Positions 8,971 through 17,189 are shown, counted from the first letter of the stretch. The stretch: DNA of 64,000 nucleotides from an uncultured Alphaproteobacteria bacterium (GCA_946481075.1 CAMLMC010000001.1:620001-684000); one strand, 5' to 3'. Made by a program: numbers and translations. Notes: generated by a model from the letters alone, not told the origin.

Positions 8971-10019
8971 AATAGCTCAATCAACTTCCTAATAAAATCT
9001 TCGCCATATTTTGTTAGAACTGTTCCTAATGCAGAGAAAGTAATAACCGCAATCCAGTTTCCACCTCTAGATAGAAACTTTGAAACCAGTTTTGGTTTTC
9101 CCTCGCCCATTTTTATAATGGCATTAGGGAATAGTTTGGAAAAAACAAGGGGCAAAACTTGCAGAACAACAAATGTACCTATGGCTAAAAAAATCTTTTG
9201 TTGGAGGGGTTGCACAATAGTCATGAGCACGACCATTACCGTAAAAATGATAACTTGAAATGCACCAAAAAATCTATTGAACGAACCACGGAATACGTCT
9301 GTAAATCCTCTCATGAAGTTTGAAGTCATGGCCGCCCTACCAAGCACCCATGCCTCATTACTTCCTTGAATGATAAGTTCATTTAATCCAAAAGCACGAA
9401 GCTCTACTGTAATTAAGCGATTTATTCCATTGCCCTCAGGTTCACTAATAAAAATTTTGAGATAATCAAGCCGAGTTAGGTTTTGGATTTGTAGAAAGTC
9501 CTCGTAATAAATTGCCCGATCTGCGTTAACCCCGTCTTGATATGTAATAATCATTTTTCCTACGGGGAAATCTTTACGAATGAAATCAACTAATCCAACA
9601 ATCTCTTCTCGATATATTTGAATAAATCCAAGGTTTATTCGCTTGGTAAAAAGTTGAGGGAGCGGGTTCTGAGGATTAACCGCCCCTTGTTCAGGGAATG
9701 GGTATGCAACGAATGTCCCACCAGTTTGTACTGTTGTTGACCAACGCCCCCTTAATGTACCATCCGATGTTAGAGAGCACTCTACTGTTAAAGCACCATA
9801 TTCAACGTTTTCTTGGGCTTGTTCGGTTGTGCCATTAAGGGTGATAATGCCCTCATTAGAGTTCCCAGTGAGATGATAAACTACAGGCCCAGTGCCATCA
9901 TCCATAAACCTAAGAACAGCCTTGAGTTCAGCCTCTTGTTCCGTAAATTCCAGAGAGAGCTTACCCGTATTAGTCCCATAGACATGGCCGTTCCAATACT
10001 TGTTAAGAAGAGTGGTCAT
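8967..10019 (-). CDS. Membrane protein with N-terminal beta domain and three C-terminal helices
   Basis: 350 residues; not recognised as a named family. Residues about 5-108 read as alternating beta strands, opening with KYWNGHVYGTN and ending GRWSTTVQTGGTF. This resembles lipocalin/ligand-sensor-like beta domains that I associate with some signalling and defence proteins (a weak recollection only). Residues 125-245 form a mixed alpha/beta middle. Hydrophobic helices lie at about 251-270, 275-294 and 320-337. The start at 10019 is chosen because AAAGGGGA lies just upstream; an in-frame ATG at 10070 would add 17 residues. The beta-sensor plus membrane-helix layout could suit a membrane-acting effector, but this is inference. 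Confidence 0.7.
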   Translation of the reverse strand: MTTLLNKYWNGHVYGTNTGKLSLEFTEQEAELKAVLRFMDDGTGPVVYHLTGNSNEGIITLNGTTEQAQENVEYGALTVECSLTSDGTLRGRWSTTVQTGGTFVAYPFPEQGAVNPQNPLPQLFTKRINLGFIQIYREEIVGLVDFIRKDFPVGKMIITYQDGVNADRAIYYEDFLQIQNLTRLDYLKIFISEPEGNGINRLITVELRAFGLNELIIQGSNEAWVLGRAAMTSNFMRGFTDVFRGSFNRFFGAFQVIIFTVMVVLMTIVQPLQQKIFLAIGTFVVLQVLPLVFSKLFPNAIIKMGEGKPKLVSKFLSRGGNWIAVITFSALGTVLTKYGEDFIRKLIELF

Positions 10020-10279
10020 TTTTGGTTCCCCTTTCAGATTGACCAAATTACGTAATTTCCCTAAGCTCATGCAAGGGATAAATCCTCGGGGTGTCGTAAC
10101 CTCTCCAATGCGGCCAAGTGCATCAGGCCGTTATTCTTTGATGCCTTCTCAGCTACGGCTGGGGAGGTGGCGGAATACAACACGGTGAAAGCTGGAATAC
10201 GCTGCACCGTTCATTGGACGGTTACGAACTCCCCGGCTACCAGAGCGATCTGGTGGCCGTTTCGTTAAGGGAGTTGAGA

Positions 10280-10825
10280 ATGAAAGCTATATTGATACCG
10301 TCTGCACTTATTTTACTGTCTGGTTGCGTTGGCACAAACGCGCAGAATTTTCAAACCAGTTTGGAGAGAAGTGTTGCCTCAGAGGAGCAAGCCATCGCCT
10401 CTGCTGATAAAGAGGTTGGTGAAAAATGCGCCAAAGGCAAACCACCGGAAAAAATACCACGTAGCCAGTATGTGAAATTCAATCAATGCGCGACAGAGAT
10501 ATTTGAACGGGATATTCTTCCCGCTACCCAACACCCACAGCTCTTCACAAAGTTTCGCGCACAATCCCTAGAGACTGCCCAGCAATATCAGGATGGGAAA
10601 ATATCCTATGCTCAGCTACAGGCGCGTGGAAAGATTGCATGGGCTGATTATCTGGAGGCACGACAAGCCAAGGATACGGCGGCTCTTCAAAGGCTGGATA
10701 TGATTGATGCGAATGAACGGGCAAACTTTCAACGCGCAATGCAGAGTATGCCACAAACGGTTCACACCAGATGCACAACGTATGGCGGAGCCTATGCAAG
10801 CTCTACAAGCTGTACAACACGCTAG
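10280..10825 (+). CDS. Putative lipoprotein of the island
   Basis: 181 residues beginning with a short lipoprotein signal, MKAILIPSALILLSGC, with lipidated Cys16. The start is set by a strong GGGAG site 7-8 bases upstream and by the signal peptide; the frame is open further upstream but that part is not a signal sequence. The mature part is mostly helical and charged, with Cys in EKCAKG and NQCATE and a Gln/Ala-rich helix at about 100-160. The tail includes TRCTTYGG and ends SSTSCTTR. No family is recognised. The next gene starts 9 bases downstream, so they probably form a two-gene unit. Confidence 0.75.
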   Translation: MKAILIPSALILLSGCVGTNAQNFQTSLERSVASEEQAIASADKEVGEKCAKGKPPEKIPRSQYVKFNQCATEIFERDILPATQHPQLFTKFRAQSLETAQQYQDGKISYAQLQARGKIAWADYLEARQAKDTAALQRLDMIDANERANFQRAMQSMPQTVHTRCTTYGGAYASSTSCTTR

Positions 10826-10834
10826 GAGATCGTC

Positions 10835-11161
10835 ATGGAAATTCTTATATGGGGACTGGCTATATTTGGCGGCTATATGCTTTGGAAGAATGTCCTTAAA
10901 GGATGGCTTTTAGGGCGGCACATTCCCTCTGTAACCGAGCAAGGATTGCTTGCTGTCTATGCCGCCCATTACCTCATGCAAATTGAAATAGGAAACGCAA
11001 CGCCAGAGGAAGCTAACCTTGCGGTGAAGCACCTTGCTATGATGAATGTTGATATGCCGACAGAAACAATTTTAATTGCCAAGAACTACATTCAGCATGA
11101 ATACGGTGGTAAGCAATTGCCCATGATAGCGGATGCTAGAGCCAGAGGATTTACGGGTTAA
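10835..11161 (+). CDS. Small protein with N-terminal membrane helix
   Basis: 108 residues; the first about 18 (MEILIWGLAIFGGYMLWK) form a membrane anchor, followed by a soluble helical region of about 80 residues (AVYAAHYLMQIEIG, then EEANLAVKHLAMMN). No family is recognised. It sits 9 bases after the lipoprotein gene with an AGGAG ribosome site in the gap, so the two are probably co-expressed, and is convergent with the KAP NTPase gene whose stop is 20 bases away. Its role within the island is unknown. Confidence 0.7.
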   Translation: MEILIWGLAIFGGYMLWKNVLKGWLLGRHIPSVTEQGLLAVYAAHYLMQIEIGNATPEEANLAVKHLAMMNVDMPTETILIAKNYIQHEYGGKQLPMIADARARGFTG

Positions 11162-11181
11162 TCTGCTTGCGCATCTATCTC

Positions 11182-13440
11182 TTAAAAGTCTCTGGCCATA
11201 GCCCTAGCTTTAAGCAACTCCTCAGCACGAGAAGATAATTGATGGGAAGGATTTTCTGCTATACTTTTTAACCTATTATCAATTTTCTCTACATCACAGA
11301 AAAACTTTATGCTCTCTGCTTTTAGTGGATATAAAACTTCTCCATTCCTTGAAAGCCAGCTCCTTAATGCATCCATCAATAATACTAAGCCTTCATCAGT
11401 TGAGATAAAGCTCTCCACCCATTCTTGAACTTCTTTTTCTTCATCCGTTCCGAGCTGCATCCAGCCGAACAATATATTGCTAAATCTGGGCGTCTTAATC
11501 AAATTGTTAGGTGAGGTGTTCTTGTATCTAGCTTTCATCGCTTTAGATACATTGCTATATTCTTCCGAAGTTAGCATCCACTCATCTTCACTTTTTTTAT
11601 TTTTCCCTGCTATACCATGGTCAAAAGTCTCGTCCCTAAGCAAAGAGGTAAGCCATCCAAGAGCCTCGCCTTCTTCAAAAACTCTATATACTAACTCAGA
11701 GCGTTGTGCTGGATTAAGACGCTTTAATCCAGAACGCATAATTGACTTTGCTGTGTTCCAAATCCAATACTCTCCCCAATCACCAACGCCTGTTTTCAAA
11801 GCGATTTTATCCATGCCGGAAGCTAAGCTAAGGATAATTCCTGGTATAGATTTTTCAGAGACTTTTTCAATACCTACGTCTACCAATCTATCTATTATGG
11901 CCTCTGCCCAAACACCACCCTGAGGTCTTCTAGTATTCGATAGAGAAACAAAATCCTTTATAGCTTTTTCAAGGTTGTTTTCAGCATCTTCTAAAAATTG
12001 CTGAAAGTCTCTATCTCCCATAGCCATGCTAGGTTTGGTAAGAGCAAAATAATACCTAAAATGTTGAGGGCTTCCCAAGCGTCCATCTTGAACAAATTTA
12101 GCGACACTTGTTCTTGTTATAGAATTAAATAACCTCCATCGAGGCTTATCTTCTTTTTCAACGTATCTATCTTCTATACCCGGAAGCATACTAACAAACA
12201 TTCTCATAACGGAATCCTTGTCAGCCCTTTCCTCATCCAAAAGACTCATTAAATCATCGAACATTTTATTTTGACCATACTCAGAAAGAGTGGCACCGCT
12301 TACAAGCACAGATGCTGTATTCATGTACTCTTCGATCCACTCATAGAGCTTATGATTGCGAATACGAATGAGCTGTAGCCAAGTCATATCAGCAAGGTCT
12401 ATTTTATCAATGATCGGAGAGGCATATAATCTTAGGGAGTTGATGCCACGCGCCACATCTCTTGGGGTGATTAGAGAGCGTCCACCTTCAAAATCTATAA
12501 CTTCATTAAGCCTTTGCACCATTTGATTAGGCCTTATTTCTTGATCAGTATGAATTTGATCTGGAAAGAACTCTTCTACCTTTTTCTTAAACAGGCGGCG
12601 CAAATCAAAATCTTCTGGCCTTGGAACAGTGAAAGTAACTTGGACGATTTTATTTATGTATTTATCCCCATCAGCAATAGAAAGGGCGTGGCTCAGGCTC
12701 TGAGCAAGTATTCTACGTGAGTAGCATAGAACATAGACGATGTTGGGAAAGTCTACTACAGCTCTAACCAATCGAACTATTTCTGCGGCTTCATTCGGTT
12801 CAAGCCTATCTAAATCATCAATGAAGACTACGACCTTGCGAGTCAATTTTCTTAACTCTGATTGCAGGTTTTCTTTTTCTTTGTCTAAACTAGGTGTTGC
12901 ACTATTTGAAACGGCACCACCTCCAGCTTGTAATGCTTTACCTGCTGTACTCGCATATGGCACTCCAAGGGCTTCGGCAACATTTGCTATTTTACTTAAA
13001 TTGGATATGTGCTTTCCGAAAGCATTGAGTGATTTTTCTAGCTCTTTCTTTTTTGCGCTTCGATTTAAAGATGTTTTGGATAAAACTTTTTCTCTAAGAG
13101 TAGGCTTTACAGACGCATCCTCCTGTAGAGGAATTTTTAGAGCAGCTATAGCGATAGACTGGAAAAGCTCCCCAAGAAGGGCAGCACGAGTGCTTATAAG
13201 CCAAGGAGAAAACTTGATTACCTCGGGAGGCTGAGAAGTATCGCCCAATGCCTGAATGATTAGATTTACAAAACTAGACTTTCCGCTTCCCCACTCCCCC
13301 TCAAGCCCTAAAACAAAACCCTCTGGTGAAGAAAAACTTAGTATGGAGTTAGCTATGTGTTTTGCTGGCTCTGTGTAGCCTAAACGGTCTTCTTCATGCT
13401 CGTTTATAGGTCTATCGTCATGGAAATGGTTCTCTTTCAT
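11182..13440 (-). CDS. KAP-family P-loop NTPase
   Basis: 752 residues. The N-terminal NTPase domain has Walker A GEWGSGKS at 48-55, the KAP-typical FSPWL at 77-81, and Walker B VVVFIDDLDRL at 203-213, followed by IVRLVRAV and an LCYSRR sensor-like strand near 240. Residues 120-200 form a helical insert between Walker A and B. The C-terminal about 350 residues are helical and unrecognised. KAP NTPases are known from plasmids and phage-exclusion factors (PifA of the F plasmid) and from defence islands; here the family plus the tRNA-island context suggests defence or cargo function, without proof. AT-rich codon use sets it off from the flanking chromosome. The upstream divergent gap carries direct repeats. 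Confidence 0.88.
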   Translation of the reverse strand: MKENHFHDDRPINEHEEDRLGYTEPAKHIANSILSFSSPEGFVLGLEGEWGSGKSSFVNLIIQALGDTSQPPEVIKFSPWLISTRAALLGELFQSIAIAALKIPLQEDASVKPTLREKVLSKTSLNRSAKKKELEKSLNAFGKHISNLSKIANVAEALGVPYASTAGKALQAGGGAVSNSATPSLDKEKENLQSELRKLTRKVVVFIDDLDRLEPNEAAEIVRLVRAVVDFPNIVYVLCYSRRILAQSLSHALSIADGDKYINKIVQVTFTVPRPEDFDLRRLFKKKVEEFFPDQIHTDQEIRPNQMVQRLNEVIDFEGGRSLITPRDVARGINSLRLYASPIIDKIDLADMTWLQLIRIRNHKLYEWIEEYMNTASVLVSGATLSEYGQNKMFDDLMSLLDEERADKDSVMRMFVSMLPGIEDRYVEKEDKPRWRLFNSITRTSVAKFVQDGRLGSPQHFRYYFALTKPSMAMGDRDFQQFLEDAENNLEKAIKDFVSLSNTRRPQGGVWAEAIIDRLVDVGIEKVSEKSIPGIILSLASGMDKIALKTGVGDWGEYWIWNTAKSIMRSGLKRLNPAQRSELVYRVFEEGEALGWLTSLLRDETFDHGIAGKNKKSEDEWMLTSEEYSNVSKAMKARYKNTSPNNLIKTPRFSNILFGWMQLGTDEEKEVQEWVESFISTDEGLVLLMDALRSWLSRNGEVLYPLKAESIKFFCDVEKIDNRLKSIAENPSHQLSSRAEELLKARAMARDF

Positions 13441-13779
13441 AATCGAGCCTCAAATCAGTTTATTAAAAAATTAGTTCCAAAAATCTTATATTATTACCAC
13501 TCAACATTTTAAAAAGTCGTATCGATAATTGGGTTATTTTCCCCATTAAAATCAATACGTTAATAATCACCTCCCTATTTAGTACAATTAACCATCAAAT
13601 CAGATATATTATGTCTTCTAATTCTCTCCCTATTTAGTAGGACAGGCGTATCTGTTTAAGAAGAAATCTCATTTATAGATATTAACGTAATTAATAATTG
13701 TAACTTAATAGAAGCCTTATTACTCTCATACTCATAATCATTAAGTTAATTGTTAATAAATAATACAGGCCAAACGTCT
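13441..13779. other. AT-rich divergent intergenic region in the island
   Basis: 339 bases without a credible gene, between the KAP NTPase (leftward) and the 320-residue orphan (rightward). It is strongly AT-rich and should hold the divergent promoters of both. It contains two copies of a 14-base direct repeat (listed separately) and a short inverted pair, TAACTTAAT at 13701-13709 and ATTAAGTTA at 13740-13748. No tRNA-like or other recognisable structured RNA was seen. Confidence 0.6.
13571..13639. repeat. Two direct repeats CTCCCTATTTAGTA, 55 bp apart
   Basis: Exact 14-base copies at 13571-13584 and 13626-13639, offset by 55 bases (about five helical turns). They sit in the divergent region between the KAP gene and the orphan gene, and would suit a paired operator or another protein-binding site. 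No regulator gene is recognised on the island. In AT-rich sequence short repeats can arise by chance, but the shared CTCCC part makes this one less trivial. Confidence 0.55.
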
Positions 13780-14742
13780 ATGTATGTCATACCCATACAT
13801 TTCAATGTTGATGAGCATCACCTTGCGTTAGATCAATTTATCATCGCGGCCAAAAGCACAGAGGCAATAGTTGAAGGCTTCAACCAACAGCTGTTTGGAG
13901 GAAAACTAGAATATCAATTAGTCGTGCTTCCACCAGAACCCGGAACCTTTAAAGAGAAATTTGGGTTAATCACGTGTAGCGCAGGATTTCTATTAGCAGC
14001 AATATCACCAGAATTACTATCTGGCATGGCTAAAGAAATCACTGGAAAATCAATCTTCGAAATTGGACAGGAATTAGGCAAACCCATAACGAACCTAATA
14101 GAATTTACAAACCAAGAATTAGATGAAAATTTTACATCCCATTTTGTAGGGGAGATGACTGTTGGATTTTATCAAAAGCCCGATAATGAACTTGAAGCTG
14201 TAGGAATTACAAAACAGGCCTATACAAAATCATATGAAGGACGGAATACGTTTTACGAGACATGCTATCGAAACAACGAAATAAAGGGCATTGGCTTCGA
14301 TGATACTGACAATTTCCCCATCCAGAGAAATGACTTCGCACGTTTCATCGTCCAATTACCGGACAAAGAGGAAGACGATGATAACGATAATTGGGAAGTC
14401 GAAATTACGTTCATTAAAGTAATCTCTCCAAATTGGGAAAGAGGCGATAACAGAACATGGAAGGCAAGATACGACAAATCAAAGGAAGCCTATTTTACAA
14501 TTGAGGACGAAGAATTTTGGGCATTGGTTGAAGCAGAAAAACTTAACCTAAAGGGAAGAGATAGCATTAAGGTGCAATGGGCATATGTCCTAGAAGGAAA
14601 CAAGCGCAAGAAAGTTAGAGTGCTTAAAGTTCTAGAGTACAATGGGCAAGAATTAGCCTCCCCCCTTGAAGATGATAGACTTAATGAATTGCTACATGGT
14701 CACAGCAAGGCGGAAAAAGAACAGCCAGACTTATTTGATTAA
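13780..14742 (+). CDS. Orphan island protein, 320 aa
   Basis: Not recognised. From the ATG at 13780 (an alternative TTG at 13750 adds 10 residues) it opens with a beta-like YVIPIHFNV. Residues about 62-80 are hydrophobic (FGLITCSAGFLLAAISPEL), either buried or a single membrane segment. A long polar alpha/beta region follows, with an acidic patch (EEDDDNDN) near 200. The last about 100 residues contain WKARYDKSKEAYFTIEDEEF followed by a short strand (SIKVQWAY). That looks like a small beta domain I have the impression of seeing at the C terminus of other mobile-element proteins; I cannot name it. It is divergent from the KAP NTPase and last intact gene of the island. Confidence 0.75.
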   Translation: MYVIPIHFNVDEHHLALDQFIIAAKSTEAIVEGFNQQLFGGKLEYQLVVLPPEPGTFKEKFGLITCSAGFLLAAISPELLSGMAKEITGKSIFEIGQELGKPITNLIEFTNQELDENFTSHFVGEMTVGFYQKPDNELEAVGITKQAYTKSYEGRNTFYETCYRNNEIKGIGFDDTDNFPIQRNDFARFIVQLPDKEEDDDNDNWEVEITFIKVISPNWERGDNRTWKARYDKSKEAYFTIEDEEFWALVEAEKLNLKGRDSIKVQWAYVLEGNKRKKVRVLKVLEYNGQELASPLEDDRLNELLHGHSKAEKEQPDLFD

Positions 14743-14794
14743 GCACATAAAAAAATTGATCTAAATTTTTACAGAGGGAATAAATACAACATAA

Positions 14795-15091
14795 GCTAAG
14801 GCTTTCCCCATAGGGGCATGTAATTTTAATGCCACATATCTAATCGGAATAGACCTGCTATACATTTGTGCAATAACCGACCTAATTTGGCCCCACAGAA
14901 GCCCTTACAGAGCCTTTAGGGACGACAGGCCACCCTTTCCTATCCAAAACCTCAACGCTTATCAGCGACTCTTAAAATTGAAAACAAGGGCTATTGACAC
15001 CGAATCATGGTTTGTGGAACATAAAGGGGAGACGGATAACCCAGCTTTTCTGAGGCTTTCAGGTTATTTCAACGATTTAGAACAATGGTAG
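14795..15091 (+). pseudogene. Startless open frame ending beside the right attachment site
   Basis: A frame open for 98 codons (after a TAA at 14792 to TAG at 15089-15091) with no ATG, GTG or plausible ribosome site near its beginning. Its translation looks protein-like rather than random: charged, aromatic-containing stretches such as RAFRDDRPPFPIQNLNAYQR and SWFVEHKGETDNPAFLRLSG. It stops 4 bases before the right att repeat. It is most simply a 3' remnant of a gene truncated by rearrangement, or possibly the end of a gene from the element's earlier host. The rest of the 14743-15095 gap shows nothing. Confidence 0.35.
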
Positions 15092-15095
15092 CGTT

Positions 15096-15112
15096 TCCCT
15101 CCGTCTCCGCCA
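15096..15112 (+). repeat. Right attachment repeat (attR core)
   Basis: TCCCTCCGTCTCCGCCA, identical to the tRNA-Ser 3' end at 7262-7278, marks the right end of the island. The flippase gene of the ancestral chromosome starts 28 bases later. Confidence 0.9.
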
Positions 15113-15140
15113 GCCCCCTTGCGTTTCATGAGGCAAAGCC

Positions 15141-16616
15141 GTGACAGCCCCCACACATTCGGTCAGTACAATCGGGCGCGGCGCCTTCTGGTCTGTATTG
15201 AACCAGTTGATAGGGCAAGTCCTCTCCCTTCTCGTTTTTCTTGTCGTTGCAAGATATGTGTCGAAAGAGGATTTCGGGATTATGGCGACCTGTATGATCG
15301 CCGTAGAAATCTTCCGGCAGGTTCTTATCGAAACGATGGGCTCGACGATCTACTCGCGCAAGCGCGCCGACGAACATGACTATACGGCAGGTTTCTTCAT
15401 AATTGCCTTTTTTGGAATCCTTGCCGCGGCCATAACCTTCGCTCTTGCCCATCCGGCAGAGGCGCTTTTCGGCTATGACAACATCGCACCGACATTGCAA
15501 TGGATATCCATCATTCTGCTGGTCAGCGGCTTATCCAAAATGCACGAAATATGGCTTGTCAAACATCTGCAGTTTAAAAAACTGGCCATACGCTCCATCT
15601 TTACCGTTTCCATCGGCGGGGGCATTGGCATTTATATGGCCATGCACGGTTACGGGTTGATCAGCCTTATTACGCAGCAGCTTATCATCTCCATAGTCAA
15701 TCTGGTATTTCTATGGAGCGCCACACCATGGCGGCCAACGCTTCAGATTCGCCGGGATAGGGTAATATCCATCCTGTCCTATTGGAAATTCATGGCGCTG
15801 ACATCGCTGGCGTCGATGTCAAATGCACAGGGCGATGTTTTCTTTTCATCCTATTATCTCGGCCCGGTTATGACCGGTATTTATAACGCGGCGAAACGAT
15901 TGACCGCCGCCGTACAAATGATCCTTGGCGGGCTGCATAGCGTTGCCCTGCCGGCACTTGCCTCCCTGTCACACGAAAAGAAACGGTTTCAGAAATCATT
16001 CCTGACGACCGTTTCGATGAGCACCATCATGACGGCCCCCCTCTATCTGGGTATAGCCGTTCTATCCGAAGATCTCATAGCGGTGCTCATGGGCGATAAA
16101 TGGATCGAAACAGCGCCGGTCCTTAGCCTTCTGCTCATATCCGCCTTCTTTAGCAGCGCCGGACAATATGCCGTTCACGTTATGCTGATTGAAGACAAGG
16201 CACACTGGCAGACGATCATGGGCTATATCAGTGCGGCACTCAACATTGCCCTCCTGATTGTTTTTGCACGCTTTGGCCTGATCCCGCTGGCGTTGGCTCT
16301 GCTTGTTAAGAATATATTGTTCCTGCCGGTCAATGCGTATCTTGCGCTTAAATTGCTTGATCTTCCATGGCGGGCTTATCTCTACAGAATCCTTGTGCCA
16401 ACCTTCTTCGCGCTCGGTATGGTTTCATTTATTTCGTACACAAAGGATGCAACTGATTTCCTTCCTATCTGGAACATCGTGGTCTTTGCGCCGTTTGGCG
16501 CCCTTGTCTATGCCATCTTTTATATTGTATTTGATCGCAGAACATTCATGGAGGCATACGGGATGGCCCGCCAGGTTCTACATAAATCACCCTCCGCAAA
16601 CGCCCGCAAAGAATAA
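15141..16616 (+). CDS. Polysaccharide flippase (Wzx/RfbX-type, MOP superfamily)
   Basis: 491 residues with about 12-14 hydrophobic helices. It is a lipid-linked oligosaccharide or polysaccharide exporter of the multidrug/oligosaccharidyl-lipid/polysaccharide flippase group. The N terminus (GRGAFWSVLNQLIGQVLSLL, then FLVVARYVSKEDFGIMA) is diagnostic of the lipopolysaccharide biosynthesis flippase family, and QMILGGLHSVALPALASLSH near 260 is also typical. The start is GTG with GAGG upstream, just outside the island. No glycosyltransferase genes are adjacent, so the exported glycan is not known. Confidence 0.85.
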   Translation: MTAPTHSVSTIGRGAFWSVLNQLIGQVLSLLVFLVVARYVSKEDFGIMATCMIAVEIFRQVLIETMGSTIYSRKRADEHDYTAGFFIIAFFGILAAAITFALAHPAEALFGYDNIAPTLQWISIILLVSGLSKMHEIWLVKHLQFKKLAIRSIFTVSIGGGIGIYMAMHGYGLISLITQQLIISIVNLVFLWSATPWRPTLQIRRDRVISILSYWKFMALTSLASMSNAQGDVFFSSYYLGPVMTGIYNAAKRLTAAVQMILGGLHSVALPALASLSHEKKRFQKSFLTTVSMSTIMTAPLYLGIAVLSEDLIAVLMGDKWIETAPVLSLLLISAFFSSAGQYAVHVMLIEDKAHWQTIMGYISAALNIALLIVFARFGLIPLALALLVKNILFLPVNAYLALKLLDLPWRAYLYRILVPTFFALGMVSFISYTKDATDFLPIWNIVVFAPFGALVYAIFYIVFDRRTFMEAYGMARQVLHKSPSANARKE

Positions 16617-16710
16617 AAGAATAACCGCTTACACTTCGCATCGGGGGAACCATACTCGCCGCGTCTCATTGGCCTTACCGTATGACCAAAAACAATACGG
16701 GAGAAACGCC

Positions 16711-17118
16711 ATGACAAAATCCAGCATCGACCATTTGCCCAACAACATGAAGGATTGCATAACCGCTTGTTGGGATTGCAGAACCCTATGCCAGAAAACA
16801 CTGTTTCATCATTGCCTTGAAATGGGCGGAAAGCATGTAGAACAACACCATGTTCGCCTGATGATTGATTGCATGGAAATATGCCAGACCTCCGCAGATT
16901 TCATGGTGCGCGGATCAGATATGCACGGGGCCGTTTGCGCGGCCTGCGCGGAAGTCTGTCACGCCTGCGCAGATTCCTGCGAAGAAATCGGCGGCGACGA
17001 AATGATGGCTTGCGCCCAGTTATGCCGGGAATGCGGCGAACTTTGCGATGATATGAGCCTGTCTTCGGGACGCGCGGGAGGCGAGGATTCTATCGAATCG
17101 GGCATTACGCTTGTGTAG
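16711..17118 (+). CDS. Four-helix-bundle cysteine-rich copper-binding-type protein
   Basis: 135 residues with sixteen cysteines spaced along helices (Cys16, 20, 23, 27, 35, then IDC, EIC, AVCAAC, EVCHAC, DSC, MACAQLCREC, ELC). This matches the DUF326/Csp-like family of four-helix bundles whose cysteines line the core and store Cu(I). There is no signal peptide, so it would be cytosolic, as for Csp3-type proteins. The start has GGGAG upstream; an open frame extends further 5' but overlaps the flippase and is not family-like. It is followed by a strong terminator, so it is probably a single-gene unit. Role in copper buffering is from the family, not shown here. Confidence 0.85.
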   Translation: MTKSSIDHLPNNMKDCITACWDCRTLCQKTLFHHCLEMGGKHVEQHHVRLMIDCMEICQTSADFMVRGSDMHGAVCAACAEVCHACADSCEEIGGDEMMACAQLCRECGELCDDMSLSSGRAGGEDSIESGITLV

Positions 17119-17156
17119 ATAGGGATCAAAAAGATAACAAAATAAAAATCGACCAA

Positions 17157-17189
17157 TAAGAACAGGGATCGTTTTGATCCCTGTTCTTA
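17157..17189. terminator. Bidirectional intrinsic terminator
   Basis: A perfect 14-bp inverted repeat TAAGAACAGGGATC with a GTTTT loop, between the convergent copper-type gene and the stress-type gene. The arms are not followed by a long T tract, but the hairpin is strong and placed where both transcripts should end. Confidence 0.75.

Larger units (their letters stand above)
7262..15112. mobile_element. tRNA-Ser-integrated genomic island (about 7.85 kb)
   Basis: The segment is bounded by two identical 17-bp sequences, the left one being the 3' end of tRNA-Ser(GCU). The first gene inside is a tyrosine integrase 67 bases from the tRNA, the usual arrangement for integrative islands. Contents are integrase, beta-domain membrane protein, lipoprotein, small membrane protein, KAP NTPase, orphan protein and a coding remnant. 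The composition shifts to AT-rich inside (the 13.4-13.8 kb gap especially) and back at the right repeat. No replication, conjugation, capsid or excisionase gene is seen, so it looks like a small defence/cargo island or a satellite lacking its own transfer functions. Before insertion the tRNA lay right next to the flippase gene at 15141 (inference). Confidence 0.88.

Noticed and set aside
10142..10279. Open frame in phase with, and upstream of, the island lipoprotein
   Set aside because: The stretch is open for 46 codons and reads rather protein-like, but has no good start, and the lipoprotein signal with a strong ribosome site fixes the start at 10280. Could be a relic, not supported as a gene.
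11182..13440. QatABCD-type system around the KAP NTPase
   Set aside because: That system needs a QueC-like and a TatD-like gene beside the KAP ATPase; neither is found on the island.
13690..13761. Imperfect long inverted repeat in the AT-rich island gap
   Set aside because: Only 9 bp (TAACTTAAT/ATTAAGTTA) pair cleanly; in such AT-rich sequence it is weak evidence of structure. It is mentioned within the gap feature.
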